A stretch of 64,000 bases of DNA from Campylobacter hyointestinalis subsp. hyointestinalis (lineage in GTDB: Bacteria; Campylobacterota; Campylobacteria; Campylobacterales; Campylobacteraceae), in the NCBI RefSeq assembly GCF_013372145.1, contig NZ_CP053827.1:1488001-1552000 (forward strand). The letters run 5' to 3'. Both the position numbers and the translations under genes were made by a program. This document shows positions 38,855-45,894 of this stretch, in pieces; within the stretch, counting starts at the first letter, position 1; each line of letters opens with the position of its first letter. The notes beneath the pieces are model-generated. The model was given only the letters and a program-made list of their open reading frames with translations. It was not told the origin of the DNA and ran no database searches.

Positions 38855-39746
38855 CGCTTAGCCTTTTACCATTTATATAATCTTTTGCCAAAACACTTTT
38901 TTTTCCGGCTTCTTGAAGTACGTTTATCTCAATACTTCCATCATTTACACCAACTACAAAACCGTTTTGATCAATACGTAAAATTTCACCGATAGGACCT
39001 GATAAATTTGAAACTCTCATCTCTAAAATCTTAGTTTGATTTTCTAAAAAGATACCCGGCCAAGGATAAAAAGCTCTAAATTTAGCATAAATATCTTTAG
39101 CGTTTATTTTTAAATTTATAAGCCCGTCTTCTTTTTTTATCTTTGTACATTTGCTACTAAGTGCGCTAAACTGCTTTATAGGCGATATATTATCAAACTC
39201 GTCAAGTACTTTTATGCTCAAACTTGCAGCCATTTTTGCTAATTCGCAAAAAAGTTCGCTTGATTTTAGATTTGATATATCAATCAAGCTAAAGCCTAGC
39301 ATATCTCCATCATCAAGACCTACTCCCATTCTCATAGCAGTTACGCCACTAAGCTTTTCGCCACGTAAAATCGCTTCTTGGATAGGACTTGCACCCCTAA
39401 ATTTTGGGAGCAATGAAGCATGCAAATTTATACAAGGTGCGATATCTAAAATATCTTTTGGTAAAATTTGTCCATAAGCCGCAACTACGATAAAATCAGG
39501 TTTTAAAGCCTTAATATCATTTGCAGTGCTGCTATCTTTTAAATTTAAAGGTTGAAAAATAGGGATATCAAGCCCAGTTTGCAAAACTGTTTTTTTTACT
39601 TCTGGAGGAGTCAAGATCGCTTTTCTTCCTACTGGGCGATCGGGCTGCGTAAATACCGCAACTACGTTATAACCACCATTTTTTAATATAGCCTCTAAAA
39701 TGACACTAGCATAATCAGGAGTCCCCATAAAAACTATATTTTTCAT
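38835..39746 (-). CDS. fmt: Methionyl-tRNA formyltransferase
   Basis: Formylates initiator Met-tRNA with 10-formyl-tetrahydrofolate. N-terminal IVFMGTPDYASVILEAIL, the catalytic region INLHASLLPKFRGASPIQEAIL near residue 107, DDGDMLG near 145, and a C-terminal domain with FRAFYPWPGIFLE. 303 residues. Overlaps proB by 4 bp and birA by 20 bp. Confidence 0.97.
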   Translation of the reverse strand: MKNIVFMGTPDYASVILEAILKNGGYNVVAVFTQPDRPVGRKAILTPPEVKKTVLQTGLDIPIFQPLNLKDSSTANDIKALKPDFIVVAAYGQILPKDILDIAPCINLHASLLPKFRGASPIQEAILRGEKLSGVTAMRMGVGLDDGDMLGFSLIDISNLKSSELFCELAKMAASLSIKVLDEFDNISPIKQFSALSSKCTKIKKEDGLINLKINAKDIYAKFRAFYPWPGIFLENQTKILEMRVSNLSGPIGEILRIDQNGFVVGVNDGSIEINVLQEAGKKSVLAKDYINGKRLSVGSKFC

Positions 39747-40507
39747 TGTTCGCCTTTGAAGATTGTACCACCTATTTGATTATTGTCTAGTAAAAATGCT
39801 CTTGCATCACTAAGGTCAAATCCACTAGCTAAAAACATATCTTTTTTATTGTCCATCAAAAACTTAGCAGCCAAAAGCTTTGTCGTAATGCCGCCCGTAC
39901 CGTGTTTACTTCCTGTATCGCTAGTTTTATTTAGCTCTTCATCGCTTAAACTAGTAACTAGATGACGGATTTTTGCATTTTTATTTTCTCTTGGATCGCT
40001 GTCATAATAACCATCGATATCACTTAATATAACTAGCAAATCAGCGTCAAAATAAAACGAAACAGCGCTTGAAAGTCTATCGTTATCACCATAAACTATC
40101 TCGCTGATAGCGATAGCATCGTTTTCATTTATGATAGGTATAATACCGTTTTTCAAAAGACCATTTATAACGTTTAGTGCGTGATTTGTTTTTTTTCTTG
40201 AATCAAAGTCGCCTGCGCTAAGTAAAAGCTGAGCAGCTTTTTTACCAAATTTAGCCAAAGCTCTACTATAAATTTCCATCAAATAAGGCTGTCCTATAGC
40301 AGAGAGAATTTGTTTATTTACAACAGTAGTTCTTGGGATATCAAGCTTTGTTTGACCAGTACTTATAGCACCAGAACTTACCAAAATCACTTCGTATTTT
40401 AAGCTTAAATCATATAAAAACTCACACAGATGAGCGACTCTTTCTTCACTAACACTGTGATCGTCGCTGATCACGTGAGAACCTACTTTTATAACCACTC
40501 TTTTCAT
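39743..40507 (-). CDS. proB: Glutamate 5-kinase (no PUA domain)
   Basis: First step of proline synthesis. Amino-acid-kinase fold with VVIKVGSHVISD, LVSSGAISTG near residue 43, NENDAIAISEIVYGDNDRLSSAVS near 133 and GTGGITTKLLAAKF near 213. At 254 residues it ends after the kinase domain, without the C-terminal PUA domain of E. coli ProB, as usual in Campylobacter. It heads the proB-fmt-birA-parA-parB run. Confidence 0.95.
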   Translation of the reverse strand: MKRVVIKVGSHVISDDHSVSEERVAHLCEFLYDLSLKYEVILVSSGAISTGQTKLDIPRTTVVNKQILSAIGQPYLMEIYSRALAKFGKKAAQLLLSAGDFDSRKKTNHALNVINGLLKNGIIPIINENDAIAISEIVYGDNDRLSSAVSFYFDADLLVILSDIDGYYDSDPRENKNAKIRHLVTSLSDEELNKTSDTGSKHGTGGITTKLLAAKFLMDNKKDMFLASGFDLSDARAFLLDNNQIGGTIFKGEQ

Positions 40508-40544
40508 AAAAATATAGCCTTTAAATTTAAAAATAAATTTAATG

Positions 40545-40550
40545 ATTATA
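40545..40550 (-). promoter_or_regulatory. -10 element of the proB operon
   Basis: TATAAT on the minus strand, 38 bp before the proB start. It is the only good hexamer in the 165-bp gap between obgE and proB. Confidence 0.5.
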
Positions 40551-40613
40551 CTATTTTGCTACTTAAACTCAAGTATTAATATAAACGGAGTGATGCTAAG
40601 GTATTTGACAAAA

Positions 40614-40640
40614 TGTCTTCGTCATACTTTTGACAAGACA
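40614..40640 (-). terminator. Possible terminator after obgE
   Basis: A 10-bp stem with one bulged base (TGTCTT-c-GTCA with TGACAAGACA) and loop TACTTT, 32 bp past the obgE stop. On the minus strand only a short T-run (TTTT) follows, so the call is tentative. Confidence 0.45.
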
Positions 40641-40672
40641 CTTTAATGATTTTTTGAGATATCTAGCTAAAA

Positions 40673-41707
40673 TTAATTTTCGCCTTTCAAAATCTCCAAA
40701 AGTCCAAATTTAAGCTCTTTTAAACCATCTCCAGCGACGCTTGATATAGGAAGTACGAAAAACGGCTTTTGGCGATCGTATTCATAAATATCTTGTTTTT
40801 TATCAAATTTAAATTCACTCAAAAACTCTTCTATCTTTTCATCAGCGTCTCCTGCAGCGTCAAGGCGCGTCAAAGCTATAGCAAAGTCTCTTTTTGCTAG
40901 ATTTGGCGAAAATTTCAAAACTTCACTTTTTAGAGTTTCAAACTGCTCTTTAAGTGAGCGATAGTTTGCTAAATCTATCATATAAAGTAGGACTTTTGTT
41001 CTTTCTATATGTTTTAAAAACTGTATTCCAAGTCCTTTTCCATCGCTTGCGCCTTCTATGATGCCTGGTATATCTGCCATGATAAATCCACTAAACTCAT
41101 CAACTTCTACAAGTCCTAATTTTGGCGTGAGAGTTGTAAATTCATAATTTGCGATCTGCGGCTTTGCGTTTGATATACTTGAAATAAGAGTTGATTTGCC
41201 AACGTTTGGAAATCCTACTAAACCAACGTCTGCTATGAGTTTTAGCTCCAAACGGATATTTTTTGTCTCGCCCGGAAGTCCTGGTTGGGCTTTAGTCGGA
41301 GCTTGATTTACGCTTGTTTTAAAATGAACATTTCCAAGTCCGCCTTTTCCACCCACTAAAAATAGCTCTTTTTGACCTTCTACGGTAAGATCTAGCAGAA
41401 GATCATTTGTATCTGCGTCATAAACAGCAGTCCCTGGCGGAACGATAAGCTCGAGATTATCTCCTTTTCTTCCTGTCATATTTCTAGGAAGTCCAGGTAC
41501 GCCGTTTGCGGCTTTCATAGATCTTTTACCTTTGTAGTTGGCTAGAGTGTGAGTGTTGTTATCTACTATAAAATAAACATCTCCGCCATTCCCGCCATCT
41601 CCGCCGTCTGGTCCGCCTAAAGGAACGTGTTTTTCGCGACGAAAACTAGCACATCCCTGACCGCCTTTGCCACTACTTACACTAAAACTTGCACTATCTA
41701 TAAACAT
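40673..41707 (-). CDS. obgE: Obg GTPase
   Basis: Essential GTPase tied to 50S assembly and stress. Glycine-rich Obg domain ([29 protein letters not shown] near residues 12-38), then the G domain with [15 protein letters not shown] near 163, [16 protein letters not shown] near 212 and TRLDAAG near 284. 344 residues, without the C-terminal OCT domain of E. coli-type... Firmicute-type Obg. It has its own -10 box but lies after rpmA. Confidence 0.97.
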   Translation of the reverse strand: MFIDSASFSVSSGKGGQGCASFRREKHVPLGGPDGGDGGNGGDVYFIVDNNTHTLANYKGKRSMKAANGVPGLPRNMTGRKGDNLELIVPPGTAVYDADTNDLLLDLTVEGQKELFLVGGKGGLGNVHFKTSVNQAPTKAQPGLPGETKNIRLELKLIADVGLVGFPNVGKSTLISSISNAKPQIANYEFTTLTPKLGLVEVDEFSGFIMADIPGIIEGASDGKGLGIQFLKHIERTKVLLYMIDLANYRSLKEQFETLKSEVLKFSPNLAKRDFAIALTRLDAAGDADEKIEEFLSEFKFDKKQDIYEYDRQKPFFVLPISSVAGDGLKELKFGLLEILKGEN

Positions 41708-41731
41708 AAAATATCCTTAAATTTAGGGGAG

Positions 41732-41737
41732 ATTATA
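41732..41737 (-). promoter_or_regulatory. -10 element of obgE
   Basis: TATAAT on the minus strand following a T-rich stretch, 25 bp before the obgE ATG, downstream of the hairpin after rpmA. Confidence 0.5.
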
Positions 41738-41768
41738 ATAAAAAATTGCTGAAATTAAAATAGAAGAG

Positions 41769-41787
41769 ATAGCCCAAAATGGGCTAT
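41769..41787 (-). terminator. Hairpin after rpmA
   Basis: An 8-bp perfect stem ATAGCCCA / TGGGCTAT with loop AAA, 3 bp past the rpmA stop. The following minus-strand sequence is T-rich but not a pure T-run, so termination may be partial. Confidence 0.55.
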
Positions 41788-41790
41788 GAG

Positions 41791-42048
41791 TTACGCTGCA
41801 GGATAAACAGAAACTTTTTTTCTGTCTTTGTCTTTTCTTTCGAATTTAACAAAACCATCAACAAGTGCAAATATAGTATGATCTTTTCCAATACCTACGT
41901 TATTGCCCGGATGAGTTGCTGTTCCTCTTTGGCGGATTATGATATTTCCAGCTCTTACAAACTCGCCACCGAATTTTTTTACACCTAAGCGGCGACCTAT
42001 ACTATCACGGTTATTTTGGGTTGAACCTTGACCTTTTTTGTGTGCCAT
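41791..42048 (-). CDS. rpmA: Ribosomal protein L27
   Basis: 50S protein near the peptidyl-transferase centre. [31 protein letters not shown] is the standard start (no Firmicute-type cleaved extension), and [24 protein letters not shown] is the family core. 85 residues, 10 bp after rplU. Confidence 0.98.
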   Translation of the reverse strand: MAHKKGQGSTQNNRDSIGRRLGVKKFGGEFVRAGNIIIRQRGTATHPGNNVGIGKDHTIFALVDGFVKFERKDKDRKKVSVYPAA

Positions 42049-42058
42049 ACTTTACTCC

Positions 42059-42367
42059 TTAGGCTTTTATACTTGAAACTTTAACGCGAGTGTATTGTCT
42101 TCTAAAACCGCGTTTTAATTTTGAGTCTTTACGTCTGCGTTTTTTGTAAATAACGACTTTTTTGTCTTTTCCTTCACAAACTACTTCTAAGACAACTTTT
42201 GCACCACTTACGAACGGCGCACCTACCTTTAAACTGCCATCATTAACTACTAAAACTTCGTTAATCTCGACACTTGACTTTGCTTCGGCTTCAAAATGAT
42301 CTAAATTTAGGAAGTCACCTTCACTAACTTTATACTGTTTTCCGCCGTGTTTGATAATCGCGTACAT
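42059..42367 (-). CDS. rplU: Ribosomal protein L21
   Basis: 50S assembly protein. [23 protein letters not shown] at the N-terminus and [26 protein letters not shown] near the end are diagnostic. The ATG at 42367 is preferred to the in-frame TTG one codon earlier. 102 residues. Transcribed with rpmA from a TATAAT box about 95 bp upstream. Confidence 0.98.
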   Translation of the reverse strand: MYAIIKHGGKQYKVSEGDFLNLDHFEAEAKSSVEINEVLVVNDGSLKVGAPFVSGAKVVLEVVCEGKDKKVVIYKKRRRKDSKLKRGFRRQYTRVKVSSIKA

Positions 42368-42460
42368 CAAACTATCCTTTATAAATTTGGTAGACCAAAA
42401 AGCATTTCTAAATTTAAAATATAGAAAATTTTAGGGGCTTATTTTGGTTATGGAATGTGG

Positions 42461-42466
42461 ATTATA
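42461..42466 (-). promoter_or_regulatory. -10 element of rplU-rpmA
   Basis: TATAAT on the minus strand, about 94 bp before the rplU ATG, leaving a long leader. The leader could carry an L21-type autoregulatory structure, but I see no fold I can name. Confidence 0.5.
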
Positions 42467-42551
42467 CTCAAAATTATATAAATTTCAGTTGAAAATAAAT
42501 TCAAAATTATAGCTTATATATTACATAAATTAAAATTTAACATTTTATCAT

Positions 42552-42989
42552 TTATATTGTTTTTTGAGATTTTCTACTTTTTATTAATACCAAAATTCCA
42601 AAAATTCCAAGTAAAAGCCCTATCGCACTTAGTATTCCCTGATATTTTATATAAGCCAATTCGTCGTATTTTTCCACACTAAAGTCATCATTCACAGTCA
42701 CGCTAAACTCACTCTTATGCTCACCGTGATCACTAAAAGCAGTAAGTTCTACGCGGTAAACTCCTGATTTTGGAGGTAAAAAAGCAAATTTGCCATAAGC
42801 ATCAGTTTGAGCATGAAGTAAAGCTATCGCAGAATCTCCTTCATAAATATCTATTTTACCGTAAGCCACTGGAGTATTTTTTGTAAAATTTGCTGATATT
42901 ATAATGGCTTTGCCGGTATTTACAGCGTAACTGACACCATGAGCAAAGCCAAAAACGACGCACAAAAATGCTATTAATACAAATTTCAT
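42552..42989 (-). CDS. Periplasmic membrane-anchored protein, NikL-like
   Basis: 145 residues with a signal peptide (MKFVLIAFLCVVFGFAHG), a single carboxypeptidase-regulatory/Ig-like beta domain (YGKIDIYEGDSAIALLHAQTDAYGKFAFLPPKSGVYRVEL) with a histidine-bearing loop SDHGEHKSEF, and a C-terminal membrane helix (about residues 118-136) ending in lysines. This layout matches NikL, the accessory subunit of ECF-type nickel transporters. No core NikM/Q/O genes are next to it, so nickel is an inference. It overlaps the upstream DUF4198 gene by one base. Confidence 0.65.
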   Translation of the reverse strand: MKFVLIAFLCVVFGFAHGVSYAVNTGKAIIISANFTKNTPVAYGKIDIYEGDSAIALLHAQTDAYGKFAFLPPKSGVYRVELTAFSDHGEHKSEFSVTVNDDFSVEKYDELAYIKYQGILSAIGLLLGIFGILVLIKSRKSQKTI

Positions 42990-43699
42990 TATTTTAACTC
43001 AAAAGATATGGAACTTTGTAAAAGCAAAGTATTTGCATTTGGATCTTGCAACTCTTGCTCGCTATCTATAGCTGCGATTATATTTAGTCCTTTTTCTTTT
43101 ATCTCGATCTGAGCTATACCAAATTCATTTGTAATGACTTTACTCTCTTCTTTCCCAACTTCAAAACCGATACCTTTTATAGGCGCTCCATTTTTCAAAA
43201 CAAGCACTGGCAAATAATCTCCGATCTTTAGTTTAAATGGATCACTCAAAGCTATAACTTCTAATTTTAATCCAATAGGAGATGTCAAATTTGGATTCCA
43301 CGAAAAATATGTTTTACCTAATTTAACACTTCTAGAAGTTGAAAATACTACACCATTTGCCGCACTTTTTCCACCATCTACAAAAGCTCCACCTTTATCA
43401 CTCTCTACCCAATATCCGGCGTCGAATGCGCTTGTTATGATAGCTGGTTTTGCAGCAGTAATAACCTCTGGAGTTTTATTTTCTCCAAAATGATAATTTA
43501 TGCCGGTTTTAATTTCTTTTGAATTTAAATCATAAGCATTTGCTGCTATTAGTTGATTTGCCTTATATGGAACAAAGTCTCCATGAGCCCAAAACTTCAC
43601 CTCGAATTTATTTGTACCGATATTTTCCGTAATAACTTGATGAGCACAAAGTGTTGTGACAGTGCTTATCACTGCAACTAAAAATAGTTTTTTATACAT
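42989..43699 (-). CDS. DUF4198 periplasmic protein, NikK-like
   Basis: 236 residues: signal peptide MYKKLFLVAVISTVTTLCA followed immediately by HQVI, so cleavage would leave a histidine at or near the new N-terminus, a known trait of metal-binding periplasmic proteins. The rest is a DUF4198-type beta fold (WAHGDFVPYKANQL, GNYL-like PVLVLKNGAPIKGIGFEV, TNEFGIAQIEI). DUF4198 proteins accompany nickel and cobalt ECF transporters. Two palindromes upstream suggest metal-responsive control. Substrate unproven. Confidence 0.65.
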   Translation of the reverse strand: MYKKLFLVAVISTVTTLCAHQVITENIGTNKFEVKFWAHGDFVPYKANQLIAANAYDLNSKEIKTGINYHFGENKTPEVITAAKPAIITSAFDAGYWVESDKGGAFVDGGKSAANGVVFSTSRSVKLGKTYFSWNPNLTSPIGLKLEVIALSDPFKLKIGDYLPVLVLKNGAPIKGIGFEVGKEESKVITNEFGIAQIEIKEKGLNIIAAIDSEQELQDPNANTLLLQSSISFELK

Positions 43700-43713
43700 A
43701 AGAGTCTCCTAAA

Positions 43714-43738
43714 TAATACTAAAATAATTTTAGTATTA
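43714..43738. promoter_or_regulatory. Perfect inverted repeat, candidate operator 1
   Basis: TAATACTAAAAT and its exact reverse complement ATTTTAGTATTA, separated by one base, 15 bp upstream of the DUF4198 start. The length, symmetry and place fit a repressor operator overlapping the promoter. Confidence 0.65.
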
Positions 43739-43784
43739 TATTTATATAATATAAATTTATAATAAATAAAAACATTTTATTTTA

Positions 43785-43799
43785 TTTAGTAATACTAAA
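43785..43799. promoter_or_regulatory. Inverted repeat, candidate operator 2
   Basis: TTTAGTA-A-TACTAAA, a perfect 7-bp inverted repeat sharing the core TACTAAA/TTTAGTA with the larger repeat 60 bp away. Two copies of one core in one promoter region point to a specific regulator. Confidence 0.6.
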
Positions 43800-43904
43800 A
43801 ATGGTAAAAACTATTTTAATAAATATTTTAGTCAAGTCATAAAATAATATGGAAAACAAGAAATGATGAATAGAGTTCGCTCCAAAATATGGAGCGAAAG
43901 ATTA

Positions 43905-44939
43905 TTATAGCTCTGGTTTTGGAGTTTTATCAGTGCTTCTTGGGAACATTGGGTAAGTAACTTTTGGCATTTCACCTGTTAGTGAATTTAAGAATGTTAC
44001 TATGCTTTTTGCTTCTGCATCACTTATTTCGATACCTAATTGAACACTACCCATAGTTTTAACAGCTTCTTCAAGTGACCATATAGCACCATTGTGGAAA
44101 TATGGAGCAGTTTCAGTGATATTTCTTAAAGTTGGAGTTTTAACCATACCGTTTGCATCGCCTTTGAAATCGCCAATATTTGCGAATTGGTATTTTCCAG
44201 CTACTTCAAATGCTTGCATAGAACCGCCCAAATTTACACCTGTATGGCAGCTTACACAACCTTTATCAAGGAATAATTTAAGACCTGCTTTTTCATCTTT
44301 TGTTAAAGCTTTTTTGTCGCCTTTTATGAATTTATCAAATCTTGAAGGAGTAAGAAGTGTTCTTTCAAAACTTGCTATAGAATCAGCGATGTTGTCAAAT
44401 GTAACGCCTTCGTTACCATAAACTTTTTTAAACTCAGCTACATACTCAGGTAAAGATGCTATTCTCTCAACCGCAAGTGCTGCTGGAGTAGCCATCTCAG
44501 GCTCAGCTTCGATTGGTCCTTTTGCTTGATCTACTAAAGTCATAGCACGACCATCCCAGAATTGTGTTGTGTTTAAAACTGAGTTATAAACTGTTGGAGA
44601 ATTTAGATGATGTGGGTTTGCAGTCCATTTATGACCAACCGCAGCAGCTATACCGTCAGTACCGCCAAGTCCTAGATTGTGACATGTATTACAGCTTATG
44701 ATTCCGCTTTTTGATAGTCTTGGTTCAAAATAAAGTTTTTTACCAAGCTCAGCTTTAGCTTCACTAAATTTATTTGGTGTAACACCTATCTCTTTAAGCA
44801 TAGCATCAACTTGTTTTTGATCGCTTGGTAGTGCAACTAGACCTGCATTTTTTGCCTCTTTTAATAAATCAGCATCACTTATAGCAAACATCGAGCTTGC
44901 AACTAGAACAGAACTTAAAAATAAAACTGAACCTTTCAT
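43905..44939 (-). CDS. Di-haem cytochrome c peroxidase
   Basis: Periplasmic enzyme reducing hydrogen peroxide with electrons from cytochrome c. Signal peptide MKGSVLFLSSVLVASSMFA, first haem site CNTCH (Cys83, Cys86) and second CVSCH near residue 229, with the family segments NSPTVYNSVLNTTQFWDGRA and VKTPTLRNITETAPYFHNGA. 344 residues. The ATG at 44939 has GGAG seven bases upstream and is preferred to the one two codons earlier. Stands alone, flanked by AT-rich DNA. Confidence 0.95.
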   Translation of the reverse strand: MKGSVLFLSSVLVASSMFAISDADLLKEAKNAGLVALPSDQKQVDAMLKEIGVTPNKFSEAKAELGKKLYFEPRLSKSGIISCNTCHNLGLGGTDGIAAAVGHKWTANPHHLNSPTVYNSVLNTTQFWDGRAMTLVDQAKGPIEAEPEMATPAALAVERIASLPEYVAEFKKVYGNEGVTFDNIADSIASFERTLLTPSRFDKFIKGDKKALTKDEKAGLKLFLDKGCVSCHTGVNLGGSMQAFEVAGKYQFANIGDFKGDANGMVKTPTLRNITETAPYFHNGAIWSLEEAVKTMGSVQLGIEISDAEAKSIVTFLNSLTGEMPKVTYPMFPRSTDKTPKPEL

Positions 44940-45270
44940 GGTCATCTCCTTACATAGTTGTAGTAAATATAATGAAATTGTATAGTAACCAAAATTAAGT
45001 TATAATAAATTTTATTGTATTCTAAATATTATTAGAACTTTATTTTTTAAATTTAGAGTAATATTATAAATTTTAATTATATTATTTAAGAGATTATTTA
45101 TCTTTTTATGGCTATTTTAGCGGTATTTTTTAGAAATATAAATTTTTATTATAAATTAATTTTATATTAAAATATAATTTTAATTTTATTAGAAAATTGT
45201 TACTTTATTACACAATAAATTAAAAAATGTAATAAATTTATTGTTTTTAAAAAAGATTATTGTGAAATTT
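44940..45270. other. AT-rich intergenic region
   Basis: About 330 bp of very AT-rich DNA between the peroxidase promoter side and the fdhB terminator. I see no gene, no tRNA fold and no long repeat. In C. jejuni the formate dehydrogenase cytochrome b gene would follow fdhB; nothing of it remains here. Confidence 0.5.
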
Positions 45271-45314
45271 AAAAAATATTTCAAAGAATCCAAATATTTT
45301 CAATGGATCCTTTG
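45271..45314 (-). terminator. Rho-independent terminator after fdhB
   Basis: An 11-bp stem with one G-U pair (TGGATCCTTTG arm at 45304-45314, CAAAGAATCCA arm at 45282-45292, plus-strand letters) and an 11-nt loop, followed on the minus strand by a T-rich tract (45271-45276 are all A on the plus strand). It begins 12 bp past the fdhB stop. Confidence 0.8.
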
Positions 45315-45325
45315 AATTTAAAAGA

Positions 45326-45880
45326 TTAGATGTTTGCGTTTTTGATAAGCACTCTTTTGCGATAAATATTTGAAACTTCAGTCGCATCACCAACCAAAAG
45401 AGCATTTGTAGAACAAACTGCGGCACACATAGGCACCTTACCTTCAGCAATTCGGTTTTGACCATAAAGATGACGCTCAGCTTCGCTGTTTGTCTCTTCT
45501 GGACCACCTGCACACATAGTACATTTATCCATCTCACCTTTGATGCCAAACGCTCCGTCTCTTGGAAACTGAGGAGCACCGAAAGGGCAAGCGTATAAGC
45601 AGTATCCGCAACCTATACACTTATGTTTGTCGTGTAAAACTATGCCGTCTTCTCTTATGTAAAAGCATTGTACCGGACATACTTGAGCACAAGGTGCGTC
45701 AGTGCAGTGCTGACACGCGATAGTGCTAGATACTTCTTTGCCTTCCACACCATCATTTAAAGTGATGACTTTGCGGCGGTTTATTCCGACTGGAACTTCA
45801 TGAGCTGAACTACAAGCAACTTGACACGCAAAACAGCTTATACATCTGTTTTTATCTACATAAAATTTCATTCTTGCCAT
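45326..45880 (-). CDS. fdhB: Formate dehydrogenase iron-sulfur subunit FdhB
   Basis: Electron-transfer subunit with four 4Fe-4S sites: NRCISCFACQVACSS, CQHCTDAPCAQVCPV, HKCIGCGYCLYACPF and CTMCAGG...CAAVC. The ATG at 45880 (MARMKFYVDKNRCISC) has AAGGAAT upstream and matches the family start; six extra codons upstream overlap fdhA. 184 residues. It ends the operon: a terminator follows directly, so no fdhC here. Confidence 0.95.
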   Translation of the reverse strand: MARMKFYVDKNRCISCFACQVACSSAHEVPVGINRRKVITLNDGVEGKEVSSTIACQHCTDAPCAQVCPVQCFYIREDGIVLHDKHKCIGCGYCLYACPFGAPQFPRDGAFGIKGEMDKCTMCAGGPEETNSEAERHLYGQNRIAEGKVPMCAAVCSTNALLVGDATEVSNIYRKRVLIKNANI

Positions 45881-45894
45881 TTTAAATTCCTTGC

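Noticed and set aside
45247-45579. A 110-residue minus-strand frame overlapping fdhB
   Set aside because: It is an alternative frame of fdhB that runs through the terminator; it has no ribosome site and no family resemblance.
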